A stretch of DNA of 64,000 nucleotides from JBBRHQ01 sp963840235 (lineage in GTDB: Bacteria > Actinomycetota > Thermoleophilia > Solirubrobacterales > 70-9). Positions 43,045-50,866 of the stretch are shown here, piece by piece (position 1 is the first letter of the stretch; each line of letters opens with the position of its first letter). The stretch is from contig CAWIYC010000005.1 in assembly GCA_963840235.1 (NCBI GenBank), positions 372,001-436,000 on the forward strand. Direction: 5' to 3'. Under the pieces are notes generated by a model that was not told where the DNA came from, made no database searches, and saw only the letters and a list, made by a program, of their open reading frames with translations. The translations under genes and the position numbers were made by a program.

Positions 43045-43791
43045 TCAGGAGATGTCGCGGCGCTGGGAGATTGCCGCGGCGAGCGCCGCGACCATCGCTG
43101 CGTAACCGAAGTAGGTGAGCGCCGCCGGCAGGGGATCGAGCAGCTTGAAGCCGACGTCTCCGCTGCTCTCGCCCCCGAGCGCGGACCAAAGGCCGCCGAG
43201 GCTGTAGGTGTCATAGCCGTCAATCAGGAGGGAGAGGAGCGGATCGACGACGATCAGCATCACGGGGACGACGACGATTGCGGCCAGCTGGTTGGTGAGC
43301 AGCGCCCCGAGCCCGACCCCCAGCATCGCCGAGATCGCGATGTAGGCGGTGGTACGCGCGGCGATACCCGCCAGCTCGGCTCCGCTGACGCCCAGCGATC
43401 CCAGTGATTCGCCGTCGGCCGAGAGCCACGGCAAGGCGATCGCCAGCATCAGCAGCGCGCTGACGCCGGCCACGATGACTCCGGCGAGAGCACCGGCCAG
43501 CAACTTCGCGAGCAAGACCCGGCGACGGTCCGGCGACGCCAGGAAGGTCGAGGTGATCGTCCCGTGCCGGTACTCCCCCGCCGAGCTGACGATTCCCAGC
43601 AGGAGTGTCAGCAGTGCGCCGATGCCGAAGGTCGAGAGCAACGACCGCGCGTCTTCCTCCGTGCCAACGGTCTCGGTCGCGAGATCCGCAACCGTGAAGA
43701 GCGCCGTGAGCGCCACGGCCAGCAGGGCCAGTGACCAGAAGGAACGCGCGGTTCGCAACTTCAGGAACTCGGCCGCGATCAAGTCGATCAT
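43045..43791 (-). CDS. ABC-2 type transporter permease
   Basis: The product is 248 residues from ATG 43791, with six transmembrane segments. It begins MIDLIAAEFLKLRTARSFWS, the typical cytoplasmic ABC-2 entry helix. GIVSSAGEYRHGTITSTFLA follows, a conserved cytosolic loop of this permease group, and then RRRVLLAKLLAGALAGVIVA. Its start overlaps the ATPase gene's stop by 4 bp (ATGA). The pair forms an exporter of unknown substrate, possibly a lipid, peptide or antibiotic. Confidence 0.85.
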   Translation of the reverse strand: MIDLIAAEFLKLRTARSFWSLALLAVALTALFTVADLATETVGTEEDARSLLSTFGIGALLTLLLGIVSSAGEYRHGTITSTFLASPDRRRVLLAKLLAGALAGVIVAGVSALLMLAIALPWLSADGESLGSLGVSGAELAGIAARTTAYIAISAMLGVGLGALLTNQLAAIVVVPVMLIVVDPLLSLLIDGYDTYSLGGLWSALGGESSGDVGFKLLDPLPAALTYFGYAAMVAALAAAISQRRDIS

Positions 43792-44705
43792 TCGGCACCC
43801 TCGATGCCGCCTGGCCCGGCATCGCTCGTCATCTCCAGGAATACGTCCTCCAGGGACGGCTGCTCGGCGCTGGTGAGCTGATGTAGGACGATCCCCTCCC
43901 GGGCGGCCAGCTCGCCTACCTCCTCGGGACTCACCCGCCGCACCACCAGCAGGTCCGTACCGGAAGCCTCGACAGCGCCCCCGGCGCCCCGCAGCGCCTC
44001 TGCGAGTCGCTCGGCCTGGGGGCTTCGAACCCGCACCGCCCCGCCACCATCGCCTCGCGACGTCAGCTCCTCGAGCGTCGAGTGCGCCCGCAGCCGCCCC
44101 TTGTGAATCACTACGACCTCGTCGACGGTCTGCGCGACCTCGGCGAGCACGTGGCTGGAGACCAGAACCGTCCGCCCCTCCGCCGCCAGCGAGCGCAGGA
44201 AGTCGCGCAACCACCGAATCCCCTGCGGGTCGAGCCCGTTGGCAGGCTCGTCGAGCACCAGCACCTGGGGATCGCCGAGCAGGGCGCCGGCGAGGTTGAG
44301 TCTCTGCTTCATCCCGGTGGAGTAGCCCTTGACGCGCCTGCCGCCGGCCGACTCGAGCTCGACCAGGGCCAGCATCTCGTCAACGCGTCCGACTGGGATG
44401 GCGGCGGCTCGGGCCAGGACCCGCAGATGGTTGCGACCCTTGCGACCCGGGTGGAACCCCGAGGTGTCGAGCACCGCTCCGACCGTTGCCGTCGGATTCT
44501 CGAGCCGGGTGTACTCGCGGCCGTCAATGGTGGCGCTGCCGGAGTTCGGTCGGGCCAGGCCGAGCAGCATCCGCAGGGTGGTCGTCTTCCCGGCGCCGTT
44601 GGGGCCGAGGAAGCCGAGCACCGATCCGGGCGCCACCGAGAAGCTGAGGTCGTCCACGGCCACCGTGACGCCGTAGCGCTTGCTCAAGGATTGGATCTCG
44701 ATCAT
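43788..44705 (-). CDS. ABC transporter ATP-binding protein (ABC-2 exporter)
   Basis: The product is 305 residues from ATG 44705. Walker A is GFLGPNGAGKTTTLRMLLGL, the signature is YSTGMKQRLNLAGALLGDP (STGMKQR in place of LSGGQ, usual for this group), Walker B is VLVLDEPANGLDP and the H-loop is SSHVLAE. A C-terminal domain of about 90 residues follows, as in CcmA/DrrA-like exporters. It is translationally coupled to the permease gene. The in-frame extension to 44723 adds only six residues. Confidence 0.92.
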   Translation of the reverse strand: MIEIQSLSKRYGVTVAVDDLSFSVAPGSVLGFLGPNGAGKTTTLRMLLGLARPNSGSATIDGREYTRLENPTATVGAVLDTSGFHPGRKGRNHLRVLARAAAIPVGRVDEMLALVELESAGGRRVKGYSTGMKQRLNLAGALLGDPQVLVLDEPANGLDPQGIRWLRDFLRSLAAEGRTVLVSSHVLAEVAQTVDEVVVIHKGRLRAHSTLEELTSRGDGGGAVRVRSPQAERLAEALRGAGGAVEASGTDLLVVRRVSPEEVGELAAREGIVLHQLTSAEQPSLEDVFLEMTSDAGPGGIEGAE

Positions 44706-44766
44706 CGGCGCGCACCCAATCACAGATGTAGGCTCGCGGTGCCAACCCCGATCGAAGGGAGCCGAA

Positions 44767-45063
44767 GTGAAGCTCTACGTCTGCTGGGGGACTTTCCAGA
44801 CGATCCGCCCCGGCGGCCACCCCTGCGCCAACGCCCACAAGGCCCTGCTCGAGGCCGGCTACGAGCCCGAGGTGACCAAGGTCCACGGGCTCGGGGTGGG
44901 TCCCCTGAAGTGGATGACCGAGGGGCGCAAGGAGGTGAAGGAGCTGACCGGCCAGCCAGCGGTGCCGGTGCTGGTCACCGACGAAGGCGAGGCGATCGCC
45001 GATTCGAAGGCGATCATCGAGTGGGCCGAGAAGCACCCGGCGAAGCCCGCAGCTGCGGCCTGA
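44767..45063 (+). CDS. Glutaredoxin/GST-N-like thioredoxin-fold protein
   Basis: The product is 98 residues from GTG 44767. It reads KLYVCWGTFQTIRPGGHPCANAHKALLEAG, then a cis-Pro segment (QPAVPVLVTDEGEAIADSKAIIEW), the order of a glutathione S-transferase N-terminal or glutaredoxin fold. The usual CPxC is replaced by single separated Cys residues (CW and HPCAN), so it is not a standard redox glutaredoxin. It is 7 bp upstream of the NAD(P)-binding gene and divergent from the ABC ATPase gene. Confidence 0.75.
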   Translation: MKLYVCWGTFQTIRPGGHPCANAHKALLEAGYEPEVTKVHGLGVGPLKWMTEGRKEVKELTGQPAVPVLVTDEGEAIADSKAIIEWAEKHPAKPAAAA

Positions 45064-45070
45064 GCGGCGC

Positions 45071-45721
45071 ATGCGGGTAGCGATTGCAGGCGGCCACGGC
45101 CAGATCGCCCTGCGCCTGACACGCCTTCTGGGCGCGGGGGACGACGAGGTGATCGGCCTGATCAGGAACCCCGCACACGAGGAGGAGGTCCGCGCCGCGG
45201 GCGCCGAGCCTGTCGTCTGCGACCTCGAGGGCGGGTGCGACGTCGCCGAGGCGATCGGCGAGGCGGGTGCGGTCGTCTTCGCCGCGGGCGCCGGCCCCGG
45301 CAGCGGCGGGGGGCGAAAGCGCACGATGGACCTGGGCGGCGCGCTGAGACTGATCGAGGCGGCGAGGGAGCGTGGGATTGAGCGCTATGTGATGGTCAGC
45401 GCGATGGGCGCGGCGGATCCCCCGGCGGAGGGCGGCGACGTGTTCGGCGAATACCTCCGGGCAAAGGCCGAGGCCGACCGCGCCCTGCGGGAGAGCGGCC
45501 TCGGGTTCACGATCGTCCGGCCGGGGATGCTGACCGACGACGAGGGCAGCGGCCGGGTCAGCCTGGGAGAGCGACTGGAGCCGGGCTCGATCAGCCGCGA
45601 CGACGTCGCCGCCGTCCTGGCAGAGGTGCTGCGAGCCCCTGGCACGATCGGCGCCAGCTTCGACGCAATCGCCGGGGAGACCCCGATCGCCGAGGCCGTT
45701 TCCTCGATCTCGGCCGGCTGA
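45071..45721 (+). CDS. NAD(P)H-binding (NmrA/atypical SDR) protein
   Basis: The 216-residue protein begins RVAIAGGHGQIALRLTRLLGA, with the Gly-rich NAD(P) motif GGHGQIA. YVMVSAMGAADPPAEGGDVFG follows, then YLRAKAEADRALRESGLGFTIVRPGMLTD, a pattern of atypical SDRs of the NmrA/HSCARG or SDR_a5 group. These sense or use NAD(P)H, and many act as isomerases, reductases or redox sensors. It is probably co-transcribed with the glutaredoxin-like gene 7 bp upstream. Confidence 0.85.
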   Translation: MRVAIAGGHGQIALRLTRLLGAGDDEVIGLIRNPAHEEEVRAAGAEPVVCDLEGGCDVAEAIGEAGAVVFAAGAGPGSGGGRKRTMDLGGALRLIEAARERGIERYVMVSAMGAADPPAEGGDVFGEYLRAKAEADRALRESGLGFTIVRPGMLTDDEGSGRVSLGERLEPGSISRDDVAAVLAEVLRAPGTIGASFDAIAGETPIAEAVSSISAG

Positions 45722-45860
45722 CTCGCGCCTGGCCTGCCGGGACCGGGCGGTGCGGTGGATTCGACCTCCCAGGCATGGCTTTGTGCGATCCCGCACTATA
45801 TGTGTGCCCTTTGTTAGCGAACGACCAGGGAATCGTCTACAGTGCCGCGAACTGAATAAC

Positions 45861-45985
45861 CGGTAATGCCGAGTCCCGGGCCACCAAGAGCCCGGGAGCG
45901 GGGGAACCAACGAAGCATGGGGCGAACCCACCACGGTGGGAGCGCAGGCTCCTTTAGCGCCAGCCCGACAGCTAACCCCGCAGGC
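45861..45985 (+). promoter_or_regulatory. c-di-AMP riboswitch (ydaO/yuaA class)
   Basis: The region reads GAGTCCCGGGCCACCAAGAG, then CCCGGGAGCGGGGGAACCAA and GGGGCGAACCCACC, then a hairpin, and closes with CAGCCCGACAGCTAACCCCG. These blocks, in this order, are the conserved core of ydaO riboswitches. It lies in the 281-bp leader of an NlpC/P60 peptidase gene, the classic actinobacterial context, and ends about 18 bp before the start. In known examples c-di-AMP binding turns expression off. The upstream part (45722-45860) has no gene and probably contains the promoter. Confidence 0.9.
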
Positions 45986-46002
45986 CGACAAAGGAGATCG
46001 GG

Positions 46003-46557
46003 TTGTCTTCGAGCATCAGAAAGATCAAGGCGGGGTTGGCGGCAACCACCGCGGCGCTGGCCGTGCTGGCGCTCGCCCCGGCCGGCGCTTCGGCTGCCTG
46101 CGGCAGCTCAGGCGGGGTCAACCCGAGCGGCGACACGGCGTGTGCGCCGGTCGGCAAGGCGCGGCTGGTGAGCGGCAAGGCGATCGCTCCCGCCAACGCC
46201 CCGGCCCGGATCAAGGCCGTGATCGCCGCCGCCAACAAGATTCGCAACAAGCCCTACATCTGGGGCGGCGGTCATGCCCGCTGGGAGGACAACGGCTACG
46301 ACTGCTCCGGCTCGGTCAGCTACGCCCTCCACGGCGGCGGCTTCCTCTCCAGCCCGTTGCCCTCGGGCCCGCTCGAGAGCTGGGGCAAGCGCGGCGGCGG
46401 GCGCTGGATCAGCGTCTTCGCCAACTCCGGCCACGCATACGCGGTGATCGCCGGCCTGCGCTGGGACACCTCGATGACCCCTGGCAACGGCCCCGGCTGG
46501 AGCAAGCAGATGCGCCCCTCCAGCGGCTACATCGCCCGTCACCCGGTCGGTTACTAG
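46003..46557 (+). CDS. Secreted NlpC/P60 (C40) cell-wall peptidase
   Basis: The 184-residue protein starts at TTG 46003 after a clear AAAGGAG (45990-45996). The signal peptide ends at ASAACG (about 1-28). The catalytic domain has YIWGGGHARWEDNGYDCSGS with the nucleophile Cys near 101, and FANSGHAYAVIAG with the His near 143. It would cut peptidoglycan stem peptides (gamma-D-Glu-diaminopimelate type bond). There is no SH3 or repeat domain, so it is a minimal form. It is controlled by the upstream c-di-AMP riboswitch and closed by a strong terminator. Confidence 0.9.
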   Translation: MSSSIRKIKAGLAATTAALAVLALAPAGASAACGSSGGVNPSGDTACAPVGKARLVSGKAIAPANAPARIKAVIAAANKIRNKPYIWGGGHARWEDNGYDCSGSVSYALHGGGFLSSPLPSGPLESWGKRGGGRWISVFANSGHAYAVIAGLRWDTSMTPGNGPGWSKQMRPSSGYIARHPVGY

Positions 46558-46574
46558 GACGAAAGCATTCTGCG

Positions 46575-46609
46575 GAAGGCCCGGATCGCCGCAAGGCGTC
46601 CGGGCCTTC
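46575..46609 (+). terminator. Intrinsic terminator after the NlpC/P60 gene
   Basis: GAAGGCCCGGA (46575-46585) pairs perfectly with TCCGGGCCTTC (46599-46609), a stem of 11 bp with a 13-base loop. TCTCGTTC follows, a modest U-containing tail. It separates the riboswitch unit from the polyamine importer operon. Confidence 0.75.
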
Positions 46610-46700
46610 TCTCGTTCGGGCGCGAGGATCGCGAAGCGGACTCGCCCACCGCTCGCGCACAGCTTCCGGCTCCTATAGCGTTGTGCCGGGGAGCAGTCAG

Positions 46701-47828
46701 GTGGCTGCACCTCCGGAAGTGGAGGAGGAGACGACGGCACCAACCACGGCAAACGAGGAGCCCCGGGCGGCTGAGCCCCCGGGGGGCCCGGACGCGCCCT
46801 CGTCGGTACCCGACATCCGCCTCAGCGGCCTGACCAAACGCTACGGCGAGGTGGTGGCGGTTGACCAGATTGACCTCGAGATAGCCGAGGGGGAGTTCTT
46901 CACCATGCTCGGCCCCTCCGGCTCGGGCAAGACGACCACGCTGCGGATGATCGCCGGTTTCGAGGAGCCGACCTCGGGAACCGTCGAACTCGCCGGCAAC
47001 GATGTCGTCGGCCTGCCGCCGTATGACCGCGCTGTCAACACCGTCTTTCAGGACTACGCCCTGTTCCCGCACATGACCGTCGGCGAGAACGTCTCCTACG
47101 GGCTGCGGGTGGCGAGGGTCGCAAAGGACGAGAGGGCCAGCCGCCGCGACGAGGCGCTGGAGATGGTGCGCCTCTCCGGCTACGGCGAGCGCAAGCCGAG
47201 CGAGCTCTCCGGCGGCCAGCGCCAGCGGGTGGCGCTGGCGCGGGCGATCGTAAACAGACCCAAGGTGCTGCTGCTCGACGAGCCGCTGGGCGCCCTCGAC
47301 CTGAAGTTGCGTGAGCAGATGCAGACCGAGCTGAAGACGATTCAGGGGGAGGTTGGCATCACCTTCGTCTACGTCACCCACGACCAGGACGAGGCGCTGA
47401 CCATGAGTGACAGGATCGCCGTCTTCAACGAGGGGAGGGTCGAGCAGGTGAGCCCGCCGACCGAGCTCTACGAGCACCCGGAGAACGCCTTCGTCGCCGG
47501 CTTCGTCGGTGTCTCGAACCTGCTCGAGCGCGAGGGGGCCCGCGTCACCATCCGTCCCGAGAAGATCAAAATCCTCGACCCGAGCGAGAGCAGCGACGGG
47601 CTGCGGAGCGAGCGCGGGCGCATCGTCGACGTCGCCTACGTCGGCATGGTCACCCGCTACACGGTCGCTTTGGAGGCGGGGGGAGAGCTTCAAGTGGTCC
47701 GCCAGAATCAGGAGACGACGTCGGCTGACGCCATCTCCGAGAGCGGGCGAGAGGTTGTAGTCGGATGGAGGCCGGAGCACACCGTCCCCGTCCGGGAAGA
47801 AACGACGAACGAGGAGGAATCACCGTGA
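46701..47828 (+). CDS. potA: Spermidine/putrescine-type ABC importer, ATP-binding protein
   Basis: The product is 375 residues. GTG 46701 has GGGGAG 7 bp upstream and is preferred over GTG 46683. After a Pro/Glu-rich leader the ATPase starts at IRLSGLTKRYGEVVAVD. Walker A is MLGPSGSGKTTTLRMIAG, the signature is LSGGQRQRVALARAIV and Walker B is VLLLDEPLGALDLKLREQM. A C-terminal TOBE domain follows (VTIRPEKIKIL, VGWRPEHTVPV). This is the CUT/POPT-type ATPase that powers uptake of polyamines or similar solutes. The stop overlaps the binding-protein start (GTGA), beginning a four-gene operon. Confidence 0.88.
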   Translation: MAAPPEVEEETTAPTTANEEPRAAEPPGGPDAPSSVPDIRLSGLTKRYGEVVAVDQIDLEIAEGEFFTMLGPSGSGKTTTLRMIAGFEEPTSGTVELAGNDVVGLPPYDRAVNTVFQDYALFPHMTVGENVSYGLRVARVAKDERASRRDEALEMVRLSGYGERKPSELSGGQRQRVALARAIVNRPKVLLLDEPLGALDLKLREQMQTELKTIQGEVGITFVYVTHDQDEALTMSDRIAVFNEGRVEQVSPPTELYEHPENAFVAGFVGVSNLLEREGARVTIRPEKIKILDPSESSDGLRSERGRIVDVAYVGMVTRYTVALEAGGELQVVRQNQETTSADAISESGREVVVGWRPEHTVPVREETTNEEESP

Positions 47829-49057
47829 GGAAGTCGGAGGCCCACCCGGCACGGGTGGCATGGCTGTGCATAGGCGGTCTCGTCGCTTTCATGCTGGCGC
47901 TGGCCGGTTGCGGCAGCAGCAGCAGCGACACGACCGGATCCACCAGCGGCGAGTTGCAGAAGGTGGGCAAGGGAGAGGGTCAGCTCGACCTGGTCGCCTG
48001 GCCCGGCTACGTCGCCGACCCGTGGATGTCGGACTTCACCAAGCAGACCGGCTGCAAGGTCAGCGTCAAGGAGGCCGGAACCTCCTCGGAGATGGTCTCG
48101 CTGATGCGGACGGGCCAGTACGACGGCGTCTCGGCGTCGGGCAACGCCTCGCTGCAGCTGGTATCGGGCGGCGACGTCGACCCGGTCAACACCGACCTGG
48201 TGCCCAACTACAAGACGATCTTCTCCGACCTCAAGGACCAGCCCTACAACACGGTCGACGGGGTCAACTACGGGATTCCGCACGGGCGGGGAGCAAACCT
48301 GCTGATGTGGAACTCCAACGATGTCAAGCCGGCGCCGACTTCCTGGGACGTGATTCTCGACCCGAAGAAGGCGTCGAAGTACAAGGGCAAGATCAGCGCC
48401 TATGACGACTACATCTACATCGCCGATGCAGCCGTCTACCTCAAGTACCACGACAAGAGCCTGGGGATCGAGAACCCCTACGAGCTCAACCAGAAGCAGT
48501 TCGACGCAGCGGTCAACCTGCTCAAGGAGCAGAAGCCGAACGTCGGCGAGTACTGGTCGAGCGCGACGAAGCAGATCTCCTCGTTCGCGAACAACGACTC
48601 AGAGGTCGGCACCACCTGGCAGTACTCATACTTCGTCCTGAAGGGCGAGGGACACCCGGTGGCGGCGAGCCCGGCGAGCCAGGGGTTCGTGCCGAAGGAG
48701 GGCGCGACCGGCTGGTCGGACACCTGGATGATCAGCTCCAGCGCCAAGCATCCGAACTGCATGTACAAGTGGATGGACTTCATCGTCTCGCCGAGCGCGA
48801 ACGCCGAAGTCGCCCAGTACTTCGGAGAAGCCCCGGCGCAGAGCAAGTCGTGCGAGTCATCGACTCTCACGGCGGCCGCGAAGGCGATCGGTTCGACGCC
48901 CAATCCCGGCTTCTGCAACGACTACCACGCAGCGGACCCGAGCTTCTGGAAGCGGGTCTACTACTGGATCACTCCGGTCGCGGACTGCGGCAACGGCAAC
49001 TCCGATTGCAAGGACAACAACGCCTGGATCCAGGCTTGGACGGACATCAAGGGGTGA
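47825..49057 (+). CDS. potD: Extracytoplasmic polyamine-type solute-binding lipoprotein
   Basis: The 410-residue protein starts at GTG 47825. The N-terminal signal ends with the lipobox MLALAGCGSSSS, so Cys near 36 would be lipidated. The mature protein has the PotD/PotF outline: GQLDLVAWPGYVADPWMSDF, AGTSSEMVSLMRTGQYDGV and YGIPHGRGANLLMWNSN. Late aromatic residues include GATGWSDTWMISS. It captures the substrate outside the membrane and hands it to the two permeases. Polyamine specificity is inferred from family and neighbouring catabolic genes, and other members bind 2-aminoethylphosphonate or ions. Confidence 0.85.
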   Translation: MRKSEAHPARVAWLCIGGLVAFMLALAGCGSSSSDTTGSTSGELQKVGKGEGQLDLVAWPGYVADPWMSDFTKQTGCKVSVKEAGTSSEMVSLMRTGQYDGVSASGNASLQLVSGGDVDPVNTDLVPNYKTIFSDLKDQPYNTVDGVNYGIPHGRGANLLMWNSNDVKPAPTSWDVILDPKKASKYKGKISAYDDYIYIADAAVYLKYHDKSLGIENPYELNQKQFDAAVNLLKEQKPNVGEYWSSATKQISSFANNDSEVGTTWQYSYFVLKGEGHPVAASPASQGFVPKEGATGWSDTWMISSSAKHPNCMYKWMDFIVSPSANAEVAQYFGEAPAQSKSCESSTLTAAAKAIGSTPNPGFCNDYHAADPSFWKRVYYWITPVADCGNGNSDCKDNNAWIQAWTDIKG

Positions 49058-49092
49058 TCGCAGCACCTCGCCCCGGATGACCGTGAGGACCG

Positions 49093-49992
49093 ATGGAAGC
49101 GGCTGACGCGACAGCGCCAGCCCCGAAGAGGTCGGCGGGCCACAGGCTCGCCGGCCTCTTCCACGGTCGTCCCCGGCTACAGGTGGGGACGCTGCTGGCC
49201 GGGCCGCTCGGCTGGCTGGTGGTCGGATACATCGGTTCGTTGCTCGTCCTTCTCGTCGCCGCCTTCTGGAGCGTCGACTCGCTCAGCGGCGAGACGGTCC
49301 GCAGCCTCACCACCGATAACTTCAAGACCCTGGCCGACGACTCGGTCTACCGCGAGGTCGCCCAGCGCACCGTGCTGGTCGCGGCGGCGGTGACCCTGAC
49401 CGACGCCCTGCTCGCCTTCCCGATCGCCTTCTACATGGCGAAGGTCGCGAAGCCGCGAGTGCGCGGACTGCTGATCGTCGCGGTTCTGATGCCGCTCTGG
49501 TCCTTCTACCTGGTCAAGGTCTACGCCTGGCAGACGATGCTCTCCACGAACGGCGTCGTCAACTGGGCGCTCGACCCGATCGGCCTCAGCGGGCCCGGGT
49601 TCGGGACCACGGCGGTCTGGCTCGTCGAGAGCTACCTCTGGCTCCCATACATGATCCTGCCCATCTACGCGGGCCTCGAGCGGATACCCGACTCGCTCTT
49701 CTCGGCGTCGGAGGACCTCGGCGCCGGCCCGGGGACCACCTTCCGCCGGGTCATCCTGCCGATGGCCTTCCCGGCCGTCGTCGCTGGATCGATCTTCACC
49801 TTCTCGCTGACCCTCGGGGACTTCATCACCCCCTCGATCGTCTCCCCGGGCACCCAGTTCATCGGCAACGTCGTCTACGACAACATCACGACGAACCTGC
49901 CGCTGGCCTCAGCTTTCGCCACCGTCCCGATCGCGGTGATGGTGATCTACCTTCTGATAGCGCGGCGACTGGGCGCCTTCGAGCACATCTGA
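49093..49992 (+). CDS. potB: Polyamine-type ABC importer permease 1
   Basis: The 299-residue protein has six transmembrane helices after a 30-residue cytoplasmic N-terminus. The ATPase-contact (EAA) loop is SASEDLGAGPGTTFRRVILPMAFP near residue 210-235, written here as DLGAGPGTTFRRVILP. The stretch SFYLVKVYAWQTMLSTNGVVN is typical of the PotB/PotH group. Its stop overlaps the next gene's ATG (TGATG). It forms a heterodimeric channel with the next permease. Confidence 0.88.
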   Translation: MEAADATAPAPKRSAGHRLAGLFHGRPRLQVGTLLAGPLGWLVVGYIGSLLVLLVAAFWSVDSLSGETVRSLTTDNFKTLADDSVYREVAQRTVLVAAAVTLTDALLAFPIAFYMAKVAKPRVRGLLIVAVLMPLWSFYLVKVYAWQTMLSTNGVVNWALDPIGLSGPGFGTTAVWLVESYLWLPYMILPIYAGLERIPDSLFSASEDLGAGPGTTFRRVILPMAFPAVVAGSIFTFSLTLGDFITPSIVSPGTQFIGNVVYDNITTNLPLASAFATVPIAVMVIYLLIARRLGAFEHI

Positions 49993-50843
49993 TGAGGCTC
50001 TCGCGCCGCGCACAGCTGCTGCTTCGCCTCGGGGTCGGGCTGACCCTCGCCTTCATCTACGTGCCGCTGATCGTGATCGCGATCTACGCCTTCAACGGCG
50101 GCACAACGCTCGCCTGGCCGCCGTCGTCGTTCACGACCCACTGGTTCGGGGTCGCGATCCGCGACAGCGGCGCGCAGGAGGCGCTCCTGACCTCGCTCAA
50201 GGTCGGCGCGGCGGCGACCGCGATCGCCCTCGTCCTCGGGACGCTGGCCTCGATCGCCGTCGCCCGCCACCGCTTCTTCGGCCGCGAGACCGTCAGCTTC
50301 CTGGTCATCCTGCCGATCGCGTTGCCCGGCATCGTCACCGGGATCGCGCTCAGCGACACGTTCACCCAGATCTGGGGCATCAGCCTCAGCCTGCTGACCG
50401 TGATCATCGGCCACGCCACCTTCTGCATCGTCGTCGTCTACAACAACGTCGTCGCCCGCCTGCGGCGGGTCTCCGGCTCCTTCGAGGAGGCGTCCGCCGA
50501 CCTCGGCGCCCACACCTGGCAGACGTTCCGCTTCGTCACCCTGCCCAGCATGCAGACGGCGCTGGTCGCCGGGGCGCTGCTCGCATTCGCGCTCTCTTTC
50601 GACGAGATCATCGTCACCCTGTTCACGATCGGCGCCGGGCAGGAGACGCTGCCGATCTGGATCTTCGACAACCTCTTCCGCACGACGCAGCCGGCGATCG
50701 TCAACGTGGTCGCGGTCCTCGCGGTGATGATCTCGATCATCCCCGTCTACCTGGCCCATCGCCTGACCCGAGATGAGGGCGGCGCCGGGGGCAGGGGCGC
50801 CGCCGGCGCCGACGTCAAGGCCGAGGCGGCGGCGATGACCTGA
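49992..50843 (+). CDS. potC: Polyamine-type ABC importer permease 2
   Basis: The 283-residue protein has six transmembrane helices and the PotC/PotI opening LLRLGVGLTLAFIYVPLIVI, then IYAFNGG. The EAA loop is EEASADLGAHTWQTFRFVTLP near residue 165-185, followed by AFALSFDEIIVTLFT, a conserved PotC phrase. The Gly/Ala-rich tail is lineage-specific. It ends the importer operon and is convergent with the RTX-repeat gene, 23 bp away. Confidence 0.88.
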   Translation: MRLSRRAQLLLRLGVGLTLAFIYVPLIVIAIYAFNGGTTLAWPPSSFTTHWFGVAIRDSGAQEALLTSLKVGAAATAIALVLGTLASIAVARHRFFGRETVSFLVILPIALPGIVTGIALSDTFTQIWGISLSLLTVIIGHATFCIVVVYNNVVARLRRVSGSFEEASADLGAHTWQTFRFVTLPSMQTALVAGALLAFALSFDEIIVTLFTIGAGQETLPIWIFDNLFRTTQPAIVNVVAVLAVMISIIPVYLAHRLTRDEGGAGGRGAAGADVKAEAAAMT

Positions 50844-50866
50844 CCGGGCACGAAATCGGGATCCGG

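Noticed and set aside
39632..43105. A 1157-codon plus-strand open frame opposite aconitase and the SDR gene
   Set aside because: It is antisense to two well-supported genes, its composition is Gly/Val/Leu/Arg/Asp repeats typical of GC-rich reverse frames, and no motif is present.
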